In this document: one piece after another, positions 1-7,666 of the stretch | Position numbering within the stretch: position 1 is the first letter of the stretch | How the letters are laid out: each line of letters starts with the position of its first letter | NCBI GenBank assembly: GCA_017964005.1 | Contig: JAGCSR010000022.1 | Location: 1 to 40,430 of the forward strand | Length of the DNA stretch: 40,430 nucleotides | Direction: 5' to 3' | Source: Clostridiales bacterium | Lineage (GTDB): Bacteria > Bacillota > Clostridia > Saccharofermentanales > Saccharofermentanaceae | Position numbers and translations under genes: made by a program | Notes under the pieces: model-generated | The model's database searches: none | What the model was told of the DNA's origin: nothing | The model's input: the letters and a program-made list of their open reading frames with translations, nothing else

Positions 1-20
1 GAAAAAATCAAGGAAATTTA

Positions 21-108
21 CTATCAAATTTGAGATTATTCATTTTTGATAGAATAAACAGGGCCAATTTTTCTATCAAACTGTTAGTTTCGAGGATTTG
101 ATAGAAAA
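21..108. repeat. Ladder of alternating inverted repeats (CTATCAAA / TTTGATAG)
   Basis: The 8-mer CTATCAAA occurs at 21-28 and 73-80, and its reverse complement TTTGATAG at 45-52 and 97-104. Each neighbouring pair forms an inverted repeat with a gap of exactly 16 bases: 21-28/45-52, 45-54/71-80 (10-bp arms) and 69-80/97-108 (12-bp arms). The gap sequences are unrelated to each other. TCAAATTTGA at 24-33 is also a perfect palindrome. The array may continue left of the window. It could be a set of operator sites, a folded RNA or a small palindromic repeat element. The sequence shows the pattern only; no function can be assigned. Confidence 0.8.
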
Positions 109-139
109 CGCAATACCTGCGCTGAGATCCAAGTCTCAG
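105..139 (-). terminator. Possible weak terminator after the hydrolase gene
   Basis: Read on the - strand, a perfect 6-bp hairpin (CTGAGA/TCTCAG arms at 122-127 and 134-139) spans the stop codon. It is followed by a 4-bp hairpin (109-112/118-121) and then TTTT at 108-105. The second stem is short, so termination would be weak. It also merges into the inverted-repeat ladder. Confidence 0.3.
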
Positions 140-1443
140 AATCCTTTATCCTTAAGCCCCGATACGATCTCCACATATTTCTCGCGGACGTCGAAGCCTG
201 CTACATTCTCACGGTTAAGGTCGATCATGTCGCCGTGGGTTATGCCTCTTGCGCCTACGGGTTCGTAGAAGGTGAAGTTCTCGCCCCAGCGCATTGCGCT
301 TGCGGATACGAGACCGTCGTTCTTGCCGTCAAAGCGCTTGACGAGGTGATAAGAGAAGTTGAGAGGGAACCGTCCGCCGACTGCATGGTATGCGCAGGAC
401 CCCACGCTCTGATAGTAGACTTCCGGGGAGTCCGGCATGATCTTGTTGAGCTCTTCGCATCTTGTGGCGGTAAGGTCCGTTACGGCCTTGATGAAGTCGG
501 GGTCCTTGTCTCCGGCAAGCCTGAGTGCTGCATTGTATTTCTTTGCGACTTTATTCTTGAGGGATTCCGAAGACTGTTCGAGGAGGTAGTCTGCGAACCT
601 ACATCCCTTGTGGGGTGTGTTGACTGTGGTTAGGGATGCAACGAAAGGCGCGGCTCCCAGGACGGAGATGGCGTAACGGGAATCCAGACCGCCTTTGGAA
701 TGGGCGATGATGTTGACCTTCTCACAGCCGGTCTCTTCCACGATCTCTTTTATCCTTGATGCTATCTCGGCGCCGCAGGCCTCAACGGACTGGGCGGACA
801 TCTGATTGCCGTAGTAGACGGTGCAGCCGTTGCGGATAAGTTCTCCCGGGATCCTTCCCCAGTAGTTGAAGAAGCGGAAATCCCTGAAGAACACGCCATG
901 GACCATTAAGACGGGATACTTTGTCTTGCAGATCTCTTTGACGGCGCGGGTGTCGTTAAGCCTGTTCCTGTAGTCTTCCTCGTCGGCTTCTCTTCTGGTT
1001 ACGATCAGGATGTAGCGGAGTACAAAGAGGTTGGCTACGGGTACCATGCCGCAGAGGAGTCCTAAGAGTTTTCTCTTGATGCCTAGTTGTTTGGAGAGGA
1101 TATATACGCGGATTATTCCGTTCCAGAATACTATCAGTTCAGCTGTATAAGCGATCGCGGCAAAGATCCAGACCCTGTTCGGATCGTCTCGGTATAAGAT
1201 TATCGCCGCGATGAGAAGAAGGATATCGGGAACCAGGACCAGCTCGAAAGCGATAAGGAGAGTGTTGCCGTCGTTGAGCCCCGTGAGCCTTCTTGTGGTC
1301 TTGCGGGTAAGAGAAGGGGAGATATTGAGTATCAGGAAAAGGCCGCCAAGGATGTAATACCATATCTGACCTAAGTCGAAGAGATATACCGAAGGGAGCC
1401 CTATACAGGACAATATCAGAAGGATGTATCCCAAAATATTCAA
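136..1443 (-). CDS. Membrane-anchored alpha/beta hydrolase (lipase-like)
   Basis: A protein of about 435 residues. The first 150 or so contain several hydrophobic segments. The C-terminal half is an alpha/beta hydrolase with an oxyanion-type stretch YPVLMVHG and the nucleophile elbow AHSKGG (Ser about 249). A later HG near the C-terminus (ITHGDM) is a candidate catalytic His. It resembles the triacylglycerol lipase/PGAP1-like group, so a membrane-bound lipase or esterase facing the cell surface is likely; the substrate is unknown. I chose the TTG at 1443-1441 because AAGGAG lies at 1460-1455. The GTG at 1494 would lie upstream of the -10 that should drive the gene. It is divergent from murC and the only - strand gene here. 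Confidence 0.75.
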   Translation of the reverse strand: MNILGYILLILSCIGLPSVYLFDLGQIWYYILGGLFLILNISPSLTRKTTRRLTGLNDGNTLLIAFELVLVPDILLLIAAIILYRDDPNRVWIFAAIAYTAELIVFWNGIIRVYILSKQLGIKRKLLGLLCGMVPVANLFVLRYILIVTRREADEEDYRNRLNDTRAVKEICKTKYPVLMVHGVFFRDFRFFNYWGRIPGELIRNGCTVYYGNQMSAQSVEACGAEIASRIKEIVEETGCEKVNIIAHSKGGLDSRYAISVLGAAPFVASLTTVNTPHKGCRFADYLLEQSSESLKNKVAKKYNAALRLAGDKDPDFIKAVTDLTATRCEELNKIMPDSPEVYYQSVGSCAYHAVGGRFPLNFSYHLVKRFDGKNDGLVSASAMRWGENFTFYEPVGARGITHGDMIDLNRENVAGFDVREKYVEIVSGLKDKGF

Positions 1444-1480
1444 AAATCCCTCATCTCCTTTTAGCGATTTTCGGAAACAC

Positions 1481-1493
1481 TGATATAATATCA
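1481..1493. promoter_or_regulatory. Bidirectional promoter with palindromic extended -10
   Basis: The 13-mer TGATATAATATCA is a perfect palindrome apart from its central base. On + it reads as extended -10 TGATATAAT (1481-1489) for murC; on - it reads TGATATTAT (1493-1485) for the hydrolase. Predicted leaders are about 35 bases on both sides, each with a good ribosome binding site. The -35 boxes are poor: TTAGCG at 1461-1466 on +, TTACTA at 1513-1508 on -, each with 17-bp spacing. Activity is inferred from the motif and its position. Confidence 0.6.
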
Positions 1494-1530
1494 CAAGAAA
1501 ATATTAATAGTAACCTTGGAGGTTTTCTTT

Positions 1531-2973
1531 ATGGATCGCGGTATCGCATCGCTCAAAGAGGGCGCAAAGATATATTTCATAGGTATCGGAGGAATCTCGA
1601 TGTGCGGGCTTGCAAGGCTTGCCAAAGGGTACGGCTTCGATGTGGCAGGATCTGACATGGCCCCGTCCGAGAGGACAGAAGCTCTTGCTTCCGACGGGAT
1701 CAGGATCTATAACACGCAGGTTGCGGAGAACATAGTTGAGTTCGCTCCCGACTACGCGGTCAAGACCGCGGCGATACTTCCGCACAATCCCGAGGTGGCA
1801 GAGTGCTTATCCCGCGGGATCAAGGTTTTCGACAGATCGGAATTCTTAGGACTTATAACCGACAGCTACGAGCGGGTGATCAATATATCCGGAACCCACG
1901 GCAAGACTACCACCACTTCCATGACGACACTGATCATGATGGAAGATGGAGCTGATCCCGCTGTCCATATCGGTGCCGAGTTCGACGAGATCGGCGGTAC
2001 TGTAAGACAGGGAGGAGGCTTTAACCTTCTGGTGTCCGAAGCCTGTGAGTTCAACCGTTCTTTCCTGCACTTCAGATCAACAACTGCGGTCATTACGAAT
2101 ATAGACCACGACCATGTGGATTGCTATCCGACCATCGAGGATGTTATCGACGTGTTCGCAAAGTTCATGGATAAAGTTGACGATAACGGCTTCGTAGTCG
2201 TATCGGGCGGCGATGCCAACACGGCCCGCGCAGTAGATCTTGCCCGCAGTAATTACGAAGCGGCAGGAAGGTCTTTCCCTACAGTAGTTACCTGCGGCCT
2301 TGCGGATACGGTATGTCCTGAGACAGGGAAGACCCCTGATTTTGCGGCGGCCAATGTCTCCTTCGACGGCGGACTTCCGGTGTTCGATCTTATGTATAAG
2401 GGAGATCTTATCGGGAAAGTATCATTGAGAGTTCCCGGCAGGCACAATATATCCAATGCTCTTAACGCGGCTGCGGCTGCATACCTTAACGGAGCATCCC
2501 CCGAGGCGATCGTAAGAGGCCTTAACAGGTTCAGCGGAGCTGACGGCAGATATACGGTCAAAGGCAAGTACAGAGGAGCTACGGTCGTAGTAGACTATGC
2601 GCATCACCCGGCTGCTGCCCGCGCCACGATGGAAGCGGCATCCAATATGCCTCACAACAATATCCTTGTGGTATTCCAGCCGCTGACCTTTAACCGCACC
2701 AAACTCCTGTTCGAAGATTACGTAACATCGCTCCTGCCCTGCAGGAAAGTGCTGTTCGCCGAGATATTCTCAGACCGTGAGATCAATAACCATGACATAT
2801 CCAGTAAGGATATCTCGGATGAGATCAATGCCCGTGGCGGCGATGCCGAGTTCTACGAAGACCGTAAGGACCTTATCGCAAGGATAGACGAGCTCATCGA
2901 GCCTGATGACATCCTGCTGATCCTTGGACCGGAGGATATAAGGACTTTAGGGGACGAACTGGTCAGGAACTGA
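1531..2973 (+). CDS. murC: UDP-N-acetylmuramate--L-alanine ligase
   Basis: A cytoplasmic peptidoglycan precursor enzyme that joins L-alanine to UDP-MurNAc using ATP, the first step of stem-peptide synthesis. At 480 residues it has the normal length. The N-terminal nucleotide-binding loop GIGGISMCGLA lies near residues 18-28. The Mur ligase ATP loop GTHGKT is at 121-126. The downstream VDYAHHP motif is typical of MurC. The start is ATG 1531 with TTGGAGG at 1516-1522; a longer in-frame TTG at 1516 lies inside that ribosome binding site and is rejected. No other mur genes are nearby. The next gene starts 3 bases after the stop, suggesting co-transcription. Confidence 0.95.
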   Translation: MDRGIASLKEGAKIYFIGIGGISMCGLARLAKGYGFDVAGSDMAPSERTEALASDGIRIYNTQVAENIVEFAPDYAVKTAAILPHNPEVAECLSRGIKVFDRSEFLGLITDSYERVINISGTHGKTTTTSMTTLIMMEDGADPAVHIGAEFDEIGGTVRQGGGFNLLVSEACEFNRSFLHFRSTTAVITNIDHDHVDCYPTIEDVIDVFAKFMDKVDDNGFVVVSGGDANTARAVDLARSNYEAAGRSFPTVVTCGLADTVCPETGKTPDFAAANVSFDGGLPVFDLMYKGDLIGKVSLRVPGRHNISNALNAAAAAYLNGASPEAIVRGLNRFSGADGRYTVKGKYRGATVVVDYAHHPAAARATMEAASNMPHNNILVVFQPLTFNRTKLLFEDYVTSLLPCRKVLFAEIFSDREINNHDISSKDISDEINARGGDAEFYEDRKDLIARIDELIEPDDILLILGPEDIRTLGDELVRN

Positions 2974-2976
2974 TCC

Positions 2977-4548
2977 ATGAAGAAGAGCGGGAACAGGGAA
3001 AACAGCGGATTTGCGGGATCAGGTGAACGGAGTGTAAGATCCGGGCATCTTGGGATCTTTCCAATTGTCTGCGCTTCGGTGTCGGTATTGTGCGCCATTA
3101 CGCTGTTCGTTCTGTTCTTCGTGTCCTGGACTCTTCCCGAGAAGACGGTGCCTATAGTATTGTTCTATGGCGTGGATAACGGACACGGGGCAGCTCCTGA
3201 TAACTATTTCCCTTATTCATCCATGAGAGTCGCACTTAAGGGCGCGGGATTCGATATGGATGTGGTATCCCCTGAAGAGGCCAAAGATCCCGTGTCCGAC
3301 ACCTATGCGATACCGGCAAGATTTACCGGCCGCGATGTGGTCGTCTGCGCATGCTATCAGGAAGCTTTCTATGTAATGGAAGACATTTACGGTTCCGAAT
3401 CGCTGAACGCGACCGTATTGGGTTACGCGCTTATCGCGCCTTACTATCCGGGCAACGCCGCTGCCGCTGATATCAGCAAGGATAATCCCCGGGCGGATAT
3501 TGCGATCTTCGGTAAGAACGACAGCAAAGCGACAGTCGATTCGATGTCAGATCCGAGAATGCTGTTCGAGAAACTGTCGGGAGTGGATACCATATTCGGT
3601 GCCGGGATCGTCCGTGACAATATCTTCGCTTCCGAGATACATCTGTCTTCCGACGGGACAAGATATCTGTCGTTGTCGTTCTCGTCCGCGCCCATGAGAC
3701 TTCAGATGGCGCTGCCGTCTTTCCAGACTGAGTTTGCCGGACTCCTCGGGACTTTGTACACGGGGGAGCTTTCGTATGCTTCCATCAATGCATGGCACAT
3801 TACGCTGATATGTGCGGTATTCCTGGGGATCGCGTCCCTTTGCATGTTCCTCTATAACATCCCTGTTCAGGATTCCGACAAGGGCGCAGGGATATTGACT
3901 CGACGTGACGGACTGGTGTTCATAATAGTCGGAGGGATCGCCGCTTTCATTGCTCTGGGAATCTTCGTTATGGCGTTGATCCCTGCAGTAAGGCCTGCAA
4001 CGGGATATCTTCTTTGTTTTGCCCCGACCATAATGATAGCGGTGATGGCAGTAATGAATACGCCGTTCATCCTGTCTAACAAGATAAAGTTTGAGCGCAA
4101 GGAAAGTTCGATCCTGAACGCGGTCATTGTCCTTGTGGCGGAAGTCGGGATCTTCGTAGCCGTATTCTTTATCTTCAGCGGAATATTCGACAGGCACATA
4201 AGTACGATGGGTGTGGTTGCCCTGATCACTGTCTTTATCGTTGATGCTTCGTCTATAGCGATGCTGGGCTTAGTTGACCGTAAGTCCAGGTTCGGAGGCT
4301 TAGGCGGCGGCTCTTACTTCGGGACGGTCCTCTATCCGGTATTACTGGCAGCCCCCGGGATTACCGCGATCGTGATGGGGAAGATAACGGGATCTTCCCA
4401 GATAGTCGGTGCAGGCATATTCAGTCTCCTTCAGGTCTTTGTGCCTTATATAGCAACGATCCCCGTTAAGCGCAATTCGGAGCTGTTTGAGATCGCAGGA
4501 CTCCTTCATGGCATCTGCGCGGCCCTGCCGGTCGTGATGATGGTATAA
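2977..4548 (+). CDS. Large multi-pass membrane protein of unknown function
   Basis: I do not recognise a family. The 523 residues begin with a charged tail and one hydrophobic segment (about 24-50). Next comes a soluble stretch of about 210 residues (about 55-265), probably extracytoplasmic, with alternating strand-like and helix-like segments that could be an alpha/beta hydrolase-like or flavodoxin-like fold. From about 268 to the end there are roughly eight hydrophobic segments. It lies 3 bases after murC with a weak ribosome binding site, so it probably depends on murC translation. The location suggests an envelope role, but that is inference only. An extended -10 for the ribosomal block overlaps its last codons. 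Confidence 0.75.
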   Translation: MKKSGNRENSGFAGSGERSVRSGHLGIFPIVCASVSVLCAITLFVLFFVSWTLPEKTVPIVLFYGVDNGHGAAPDNYFPYSSMRVALKGAGFDMDVVSPEEAKDPVSDTYAIPARFTGRDVVVCACYQEAFYVMEDIYGSESLNATVLGYALIAPYYPGNAAAADISKDNPRADIAIFGKNDSKATVDSMSDPRMLFEKLSGVDTIFGAGIVRDNIFASEIHLSSDGTRYLSLSFSSAPMRLQMALPSFQTEFAGLLGTLYTGELSYASINAWHITLICAVFLGIASLCMFLYNIPVQDSDKGAGILTRRDGLVFIIVGGIAAFIALGIFVMALIPAVRPATGYLLCFAPTIMIAVMAVMNTPFILSNKIKFERKESSILNAVIVLVAEVGIFVAVFFIFSGIFDRHISTMGVVALITVFIVDASSIAMLGLVDRKSRFGGLGGGSYFGTVLYPVLLAAPGITAIVMGKITGSSQIVGAGIFSLLQVFVPYIATIPVKRNSELFEIAGLLHGICAALPVVMMV

Positions 4549-4549
4549 T
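4541..4549 (+). promoter_or_regulatory. Possible upstream promoter of the L21 block (extended -10)
   Basis: TGGTATAAT spans the last codons and stop of the preceding gene. The hexamer TATAAT is perfect and preceded by TG-N, but no recognisable -35 lies upstream. The same nonamer precedes two other transcription units in this window. It would lie upstream of, and in tandem with, the second promoter at 4577-4605. Confidence 0.4.
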
Positions 4550-4576
4550 TCTTATATATTTATACGCAATTTCCTC

Positions 4577-4605
4577 TTGCAAAATCGGGTTCATGTTGGT
4601 AGTAT
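4577..4605 (+). promoter_or_regulatory. Promoter for rplU-prp-rpmA
   Basis: TTGCAA (4577-4582) and TAGTAT (4600-4605) are separated by exactly 17 bases, and TG at 4597-4598 adds an extended -10. Transcription would start near 4612, leaving a leader of about 115 bases before rplU. Confidence 0.6.
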
Positions 4606-4607
4606 AT

Positions 4608-4713
4608 GCGGGTGACCGCATGCGCGGGGCTTCTAAACGTGCGCTTTTCGCACCGGCAAACATAGTGTTTACGGGCGTTTGCACTGCCTCGGGAGCAGCG
4701 AGACTGGATGAAC
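4608..4713 (+). promoter_or_regulatory. Structured 5' leader, probable L21 autoregulatory leader
   Basis: The leader can form a series of local stems: GCGG/CCGC at 4608-4611/4616-4619, GTGCG/CGCAC at 4639-4643/4649-4653, GCAAAC/GTTTGC at 4656-4661/4677-4682, and CTGC/GCAG at 4684-4687/4695-4698. The ribosome binding site AGGAGG follows at 4714-4719. L21 leaders that bind L21 and repress the operon are known in Bacillota. Position and stem content fit, but I could not align it to the known consensus. The first stem may overlap the transcription start. Confidence 0.5.
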
Positions 4714-4726
4714 AGGAGGACACAAA

Positions 4727-5032
4727 ATGTACGCAGTTATCAAGACAGGCGGCAAGCAGTACAAGGTTGCAGTTGACGACGAGATCTTCGTAGAGAAGCT
4801 CGAAGGCGAGGCTGGCGATAAGGTTACTTTCGATGAAGTACTTGCTGTATCCGCAGACGACGGCATCAAGGCCGGCGCAGATCTTAAGGCAACTGTCACA
4901 GGCGAGATCGTCAATCAGGGCAAGAACCGCAAGGTTACAGTTCTGAAGTACAAGCCCAAGAAGGGCTATCGCCGTAAGGCAGGCCACAGACAGCCTTACA
5001 CACGTGTACGTGTAACGGCGATCAACATCTGA
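4727..5032 (+). CDS. rplU: 50S ribosomal protein L21
   Basis: A 101-residue protein that binds 23S rRNA in the large ribosomal subunit. It opens with the family signature [12 protein letters not shown] and has a basic C-terminal half with the [17 protein letters not shown] stretch characteristic of L21. The length is normal. ATG 4727 is preceded by AGGAGG at 4714-4719. Its stop overlaps the start of prp (TGATG at 5030-5034), so the two are translationally coupled. Expression is probably controlled by the structured leader upstream. Confidence 0.97.
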   Translation: MYAVIKTGGKQYKVAVDDEIFVEKLEGEAGDKVTFDEVLAVSADDGIKAGADLKATVTGEIVNQGKNRKVTVLKYKPKKGYRRKAGHRQPYTRVRVTAINI

Positions 5033-5403
5033 TGATCACCGTAATCGTTGACCGGGACAAGGCAACCCGCAATATAATCGCCATCTATATGTCCGGACAT
5101 TCGGACTTCGGCGAGGAAGGTAATGACATTATCTGTGCGGGAGCATCGACATTATGCTATACGGCGGCGAATGCGCTTAACGACATATGCGGATATGACG
5201 ATGAGAAGGTATTGAGAGTCACCGATGAGGGTATGGAATCCGTTAACGTTCGGATAACCGTTCCCGATGAAGGAGACGAGGATACGAGGAACCGGGCACA
5301 GGTGATCATGAGGACTATAGAAGTGGGACTTATGAACCTGGCAATGTCGGTCAATGAGGAAGGCAAAAACTTTATCGAGATAATACACTCGAAAGAAGAC
5401 TAG
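5032..5403 (+). CDS. prp: Ribosomal-processing cysteine protease Prp
   Basis: A 123-residue protein of the Prp family. In Bacillota that have it, this cysteine protease removes the N-terminal extension of ribosomal protein L27. The family motif is present: GHSDFGEEGNDIICAGAS with candidate catalytic His23 and Cys35. The gene sits between rplU and rpmA, its standard place, and its expected substrate is the next gene. L27 here does carry the cleavable extension. Its start overlaps the rplU stop by one base. Both catalytic residues are present, so it should be active. Confidence 0.92.
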   Translation: MITVIVDRDKATRNIIAIYMSGHSDFGEEGNDIICAGASTLCYTAANALNDICGYDDEKVLRVTDEGMESVNVRITVPDEGDEDTRNRAQVIMRTIEVGLMNLAMSVNEEGKNFIEIIHSKED

Positions 5404-5433
5404 GAAACGAATGAAGCACACGGAGGTGTAATC

Positions 5434-5715
5434 ATGATCAAGATGAATTTACAGCTTTTCGCTCATAAGAAGGGTATGGGTTCGACCAAGAACGGTCGTG
5501 ACTCAGAGTCCAAGAGACTTGGTGCAAAGAAGGGTGACGGCCAGACCGTTATCGCCGGCAACATCATCTACAGACAGCGCGGCACAAAGATCCATCCCGG
5601 CAACAATGTCGGTATCGGATCCGATGACACTCTCTTTGCTCTTATCGACGGAACCGTCAAGTATGAGCACAAGGGTAAGGACAAGAAGCAGGTTTCCGTA
5701 TACCCTGTAGCTTGA
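5434..5715 (+). CDS. rpmA: 50S ribosomal protein L27 with cleavable N-terminal extension
   Basis: A 93-residue large-subunit protein whose mature N-terminus reaches toward the peptidyl transferase centre. The sequence starts MIKMNLQLF and then [18 protein letters not shown]. In Staphylococcus aureus the equivalent extension is cut by Prp just before the AxKKG segment; by analogy the cut here would fall between Phe9 and Ala10. The start ATG is set by GGAGG at 5422-5426, eight bases upstream. It is the last gene before a strong hairpin terminator. Confidence 0.96.
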   Translation: MIKMNLQLFAHKKGMGSTKNGRDSESKRLGAKKGDGQTVIAGNIIYRQRGTKIHPGNNVGIGSDDTLFALIDGTVKYEHKGKDKKQVSVYPVA

Positions 5716-5744
5716 TCTTAACTTAACAGAGCAAGAATCAAACC

Positions 5745-5778
5745 GGCCTGCCTATCTTTTTCGGCAGGCTGTTTTCTT
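5745..5778 (+). terminator. Intrinsic terminator between rpmA and obgE
   Basis: GGCCTGCC (5745-5752) pairs with GGCAGGCT (5763-5770), giving seven Watson-Crick pairs plus a G-T at the base. The loop is ten bases, followed by GTTTTCTT. This should end most rplU-prp-rpmA transcripts. I see no promoter between it and obgE, so obgE is probably expressed by read-through. Confidence 0.8.
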
Positions 5779-5798
5779 AAAAGATATGGAGAATCTTC

Positions 5799-7070
5799 AT
5801 GTTCATTGACCACTCGAAGATATATGTAAAGGCAGGAGACGGCGGCAACGGAGCCGTATCTTTCCACAGGGAGAAGTATGTTACCAACGGCGGACCCGAC
5901 GGCGGAGACGGAGGGGACGGCGGTGATGTGGTATTCGTTGCGACTTCCAGACTGACGAGCCTTGCACCTTTCAGGTTCAAGCATAAGTTCGTGGCCCAAA
6001 ACGGTGTATCAGGTCAGAACAAGAGGATGTACGGCAAGAGGGGAGAGGATCTTGAGATCGGAGTCCCCGTCGGGACTGTCATCAGGAATGCCGAAGACGG
6101 CAAGCTCATCTGTGATTTTACCGAGGACGGACAGCGTGAAGTGGTCGCTAAGGGCGGCAAGGGCGGTCTTGGCAACATGCATTATGCAAATGCCGTAAGA
6201 CAGGCTCCCGAATTCGCTCAGGCGGGAAGGCCCGGCGAAGAGATGGATCTTCTCATAGAACTCAAGCTCATAGCGGATGTGGGTCTTGTAGGATACCCGA
6301 ACGCAGGCAAATCCACGCTCCTGTCTGTCATGACGCGAGCAAAGCCCAAGATCGCAGATTATCCGTTCACTACTTTGGAACCTGTGTTAGGCGTTGTCGC
6401 CGATTATGACATGTCTTATGTTATCGCGGATATCCCGGGCATCATCGAGAATGCCCATGCGGGAGCAGGCTTAGGACACGACTTCCTCCGCCATATCGAG
6501 AGGACGAGGCTCCTTGTTCACGTGGTGGATGTGTCCTGCGCGGACGGAAGAGATCCCATAGATGATTTCAATTCGATAAATGCCGAGCTTAAGGCTTTCA
6601 ATGAGGAACTGGCATCACGTCCTCAGATCGTTGTTGCCAATAAGATAGATTCGGCTGACCCTGAAGTGATAGACATGTTCTGTGAATATGTGGAGGGTCA
6701 GGGATATGAGGTCTTCAAAATATCGGCTGCCGGCAATATCGGGATAAAAGAACTTACTTCCAAGGTCACCGAGGAAGTGTCCAAACTCCCGCCGACGGTT
6801 ATTCACGACAAGCCCGATGAAGGTACCAAGGTCTATAAGTTCGAAGAGAAGAAGAGATTTGAGATCGTAAGGGACAATAACGTATATGAAGTTACGGGAG
6901 ACTGGATCAAGACAGTCCTGGAATCCACGAACTTCGACAGCACAGATTCCATGGCATATTTCCAGAGGTCCCTTGTTAACTTCGGAGTCATTGACGAACT
7001 CAAGGCCCGCGGTATCAAAGAGGGTGATACCGTAAGGATCGGCGACCTCGAATTTGATTATTACGAGTAA
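5799..7070 (+). CDS. obgE: Obg family GTPase
   Basis: A ribosome-associated, growth-essential GTPase involved in 50S assembly and stress signalling. The 423 residues show the family's three parts: the glycine-rich Obg fold (about 1-157, with GDGGNGAVSFHREKY near the start), the G domain, and the C-terminal OCT domain found in Gram-positive members (about 335-423). In the G domain, the P-loop GYPNAGKS is at 165-172, DIPGI near 211, and NKID near 281. The gene lies in its classical position after rpmA but beyond a terminator. Confidence 0.97.
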   Translation: MFIDHSKIYVKAGDGGNGAVSFHREKYVTNGGPDGGDGGDGGDVVFVATSRLTSLAPFRFKHKFVAQNGVSGQNKRMYGKRGEDLEIGVPVGTVIRNAEDGKLICDFTEDGQREVVAKGGKGGLGNMHYANAVRQAPEFAQAGRPGEEMDLLIELKLIADVGLVGYPNAGKSTLLSVMTRAKPKIADYPFTTLEPVLGVVADYDMSYVIADIPGIIENAHAGAGLGHDFLRHIERTRLLVHVVDVSCADGRDPIDDFNSINAELKAFNEELASRPQIVVANKIDSADPEVIDMFCEYVEGQGYEVFKISAAGNIGIKELTSKVTEEVSKLPPTVIHDKPDEGTKVYKFEEKKRFEIVRDNNVYEVTGDWIKTVLESTNFDSTDSMAYFQRSLVNFGVIDELKARGIKEGDTVRIGDLEFDYYE

Positions 7071-7123
7071 GCATTTTGTTAACAATATCGTCACCGATAG
7101 TTATCGTAAATCAGGGCGTTTTC

Positions 7124-7132
7124 TGATAGAAT
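7124..7132 (+). promoter_or_regulatory. Possible promoter for the PAP2/ABC genes (extended -10)
   Basis: TGATAGAAT in the 116-base gap after obgE is an extended -10 (TG at 7124-7125, TAGAAT at 7127-7132). No convincing -35 is found at 16-18 bases. It would give a leader of about 50 bases to the ATG at 7187. Nothing else is visible in the gap. Confidence 0.4.
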
Positions 7133-7186
7133 TATACGAGTGAGAACCTGGGGCTTATAAGCCCGGACGGGAGATGGAAGGATAGT

Positions 7187-7666
7187 ATGACACTCGGGGA
7201 ATTCTTTGCGGAACTGTTCGGTAACAAGGTGCTGATATCAGGCGTTCTGGCGTGGTTTATCGCCCAGGTCTTCAAGTGCATCAATAACGTTATCACGGAA
7301 GGGAAGTTCTCTATCGAGAGGATGTTCGGTGACGGCGGCATGCCCAGCGGACATTCTGCTACGGTATCCGCGGTCGCGACCATGGCGGGTCTTTTGTGCG
7401 GAGTAGGTTCCGTAGAGTTTGCTCTTGCCGCTATCCTTGCGATCATCGTAATGCACGATGCCATGGGCGTAAGGCTTCAGTCCGGTATCCAGGCCAAGAA
7501 GATAAACGAGATCACATTAAGTCTTGATAAGATGTTCAATATGAACGCCACGGGGGAGGAGAAGCTCAAGGAGCTCATAGGACATACTCCTCTGCAGGTC
7601 GTTGCCGGTTTTGCTCTCGGCGTTGTGGTTGCGGTGGTCTATTATGTTATCACCCGTAACTTATAA
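7187..7666 (+). CDS. Divergent PAP2 family membrane protein (YuiD-like)
   Basis: A 159-residue membrane protein matching the divergent PAP2 family (DUF212, Bacillus YuiD-like). The signature GGMPSGHSATVSA lies at about 50-62, with VMHDAMGVR further on, both shared with acid phosphatase/PAP2 enzymes. Three or four hydrophobic segments are visible, including one at the very C-terminus. The likely role is a phosphatase-like enzyme acting on a lipid phosphate, but the substrate is not known for this family. The next gene starts inside its end (23-base overlap), indicating coupling. Confidence 0.85.
   Translation: MTLGEFFAELFGNKVLISGVLAWFIAQVFKCINNVITEGKFSIERMFGDGGMPSGHSATVSAVATMAGLLCGVGSVEFALAAILAIIVMHDAMGVRLQSGIQAKKINEITLSLDKMFNMNATGEEKLKELIGHTPLQVVAGFALGVVVAVVYYVITRNL

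Noticed and set aside
21..108. CRISPR array at the left edge
   Set aside because: Arms are only 8-12 bp and alternate in orientation; CRISPR repeats keep one orientation and are longer.
235..633. 132-codon + strand frame in the hydrolase gene
   Set aside because: Opposite the catalytic half of the hydrolase; no start signal and Cys/Val-rich shadow composition.
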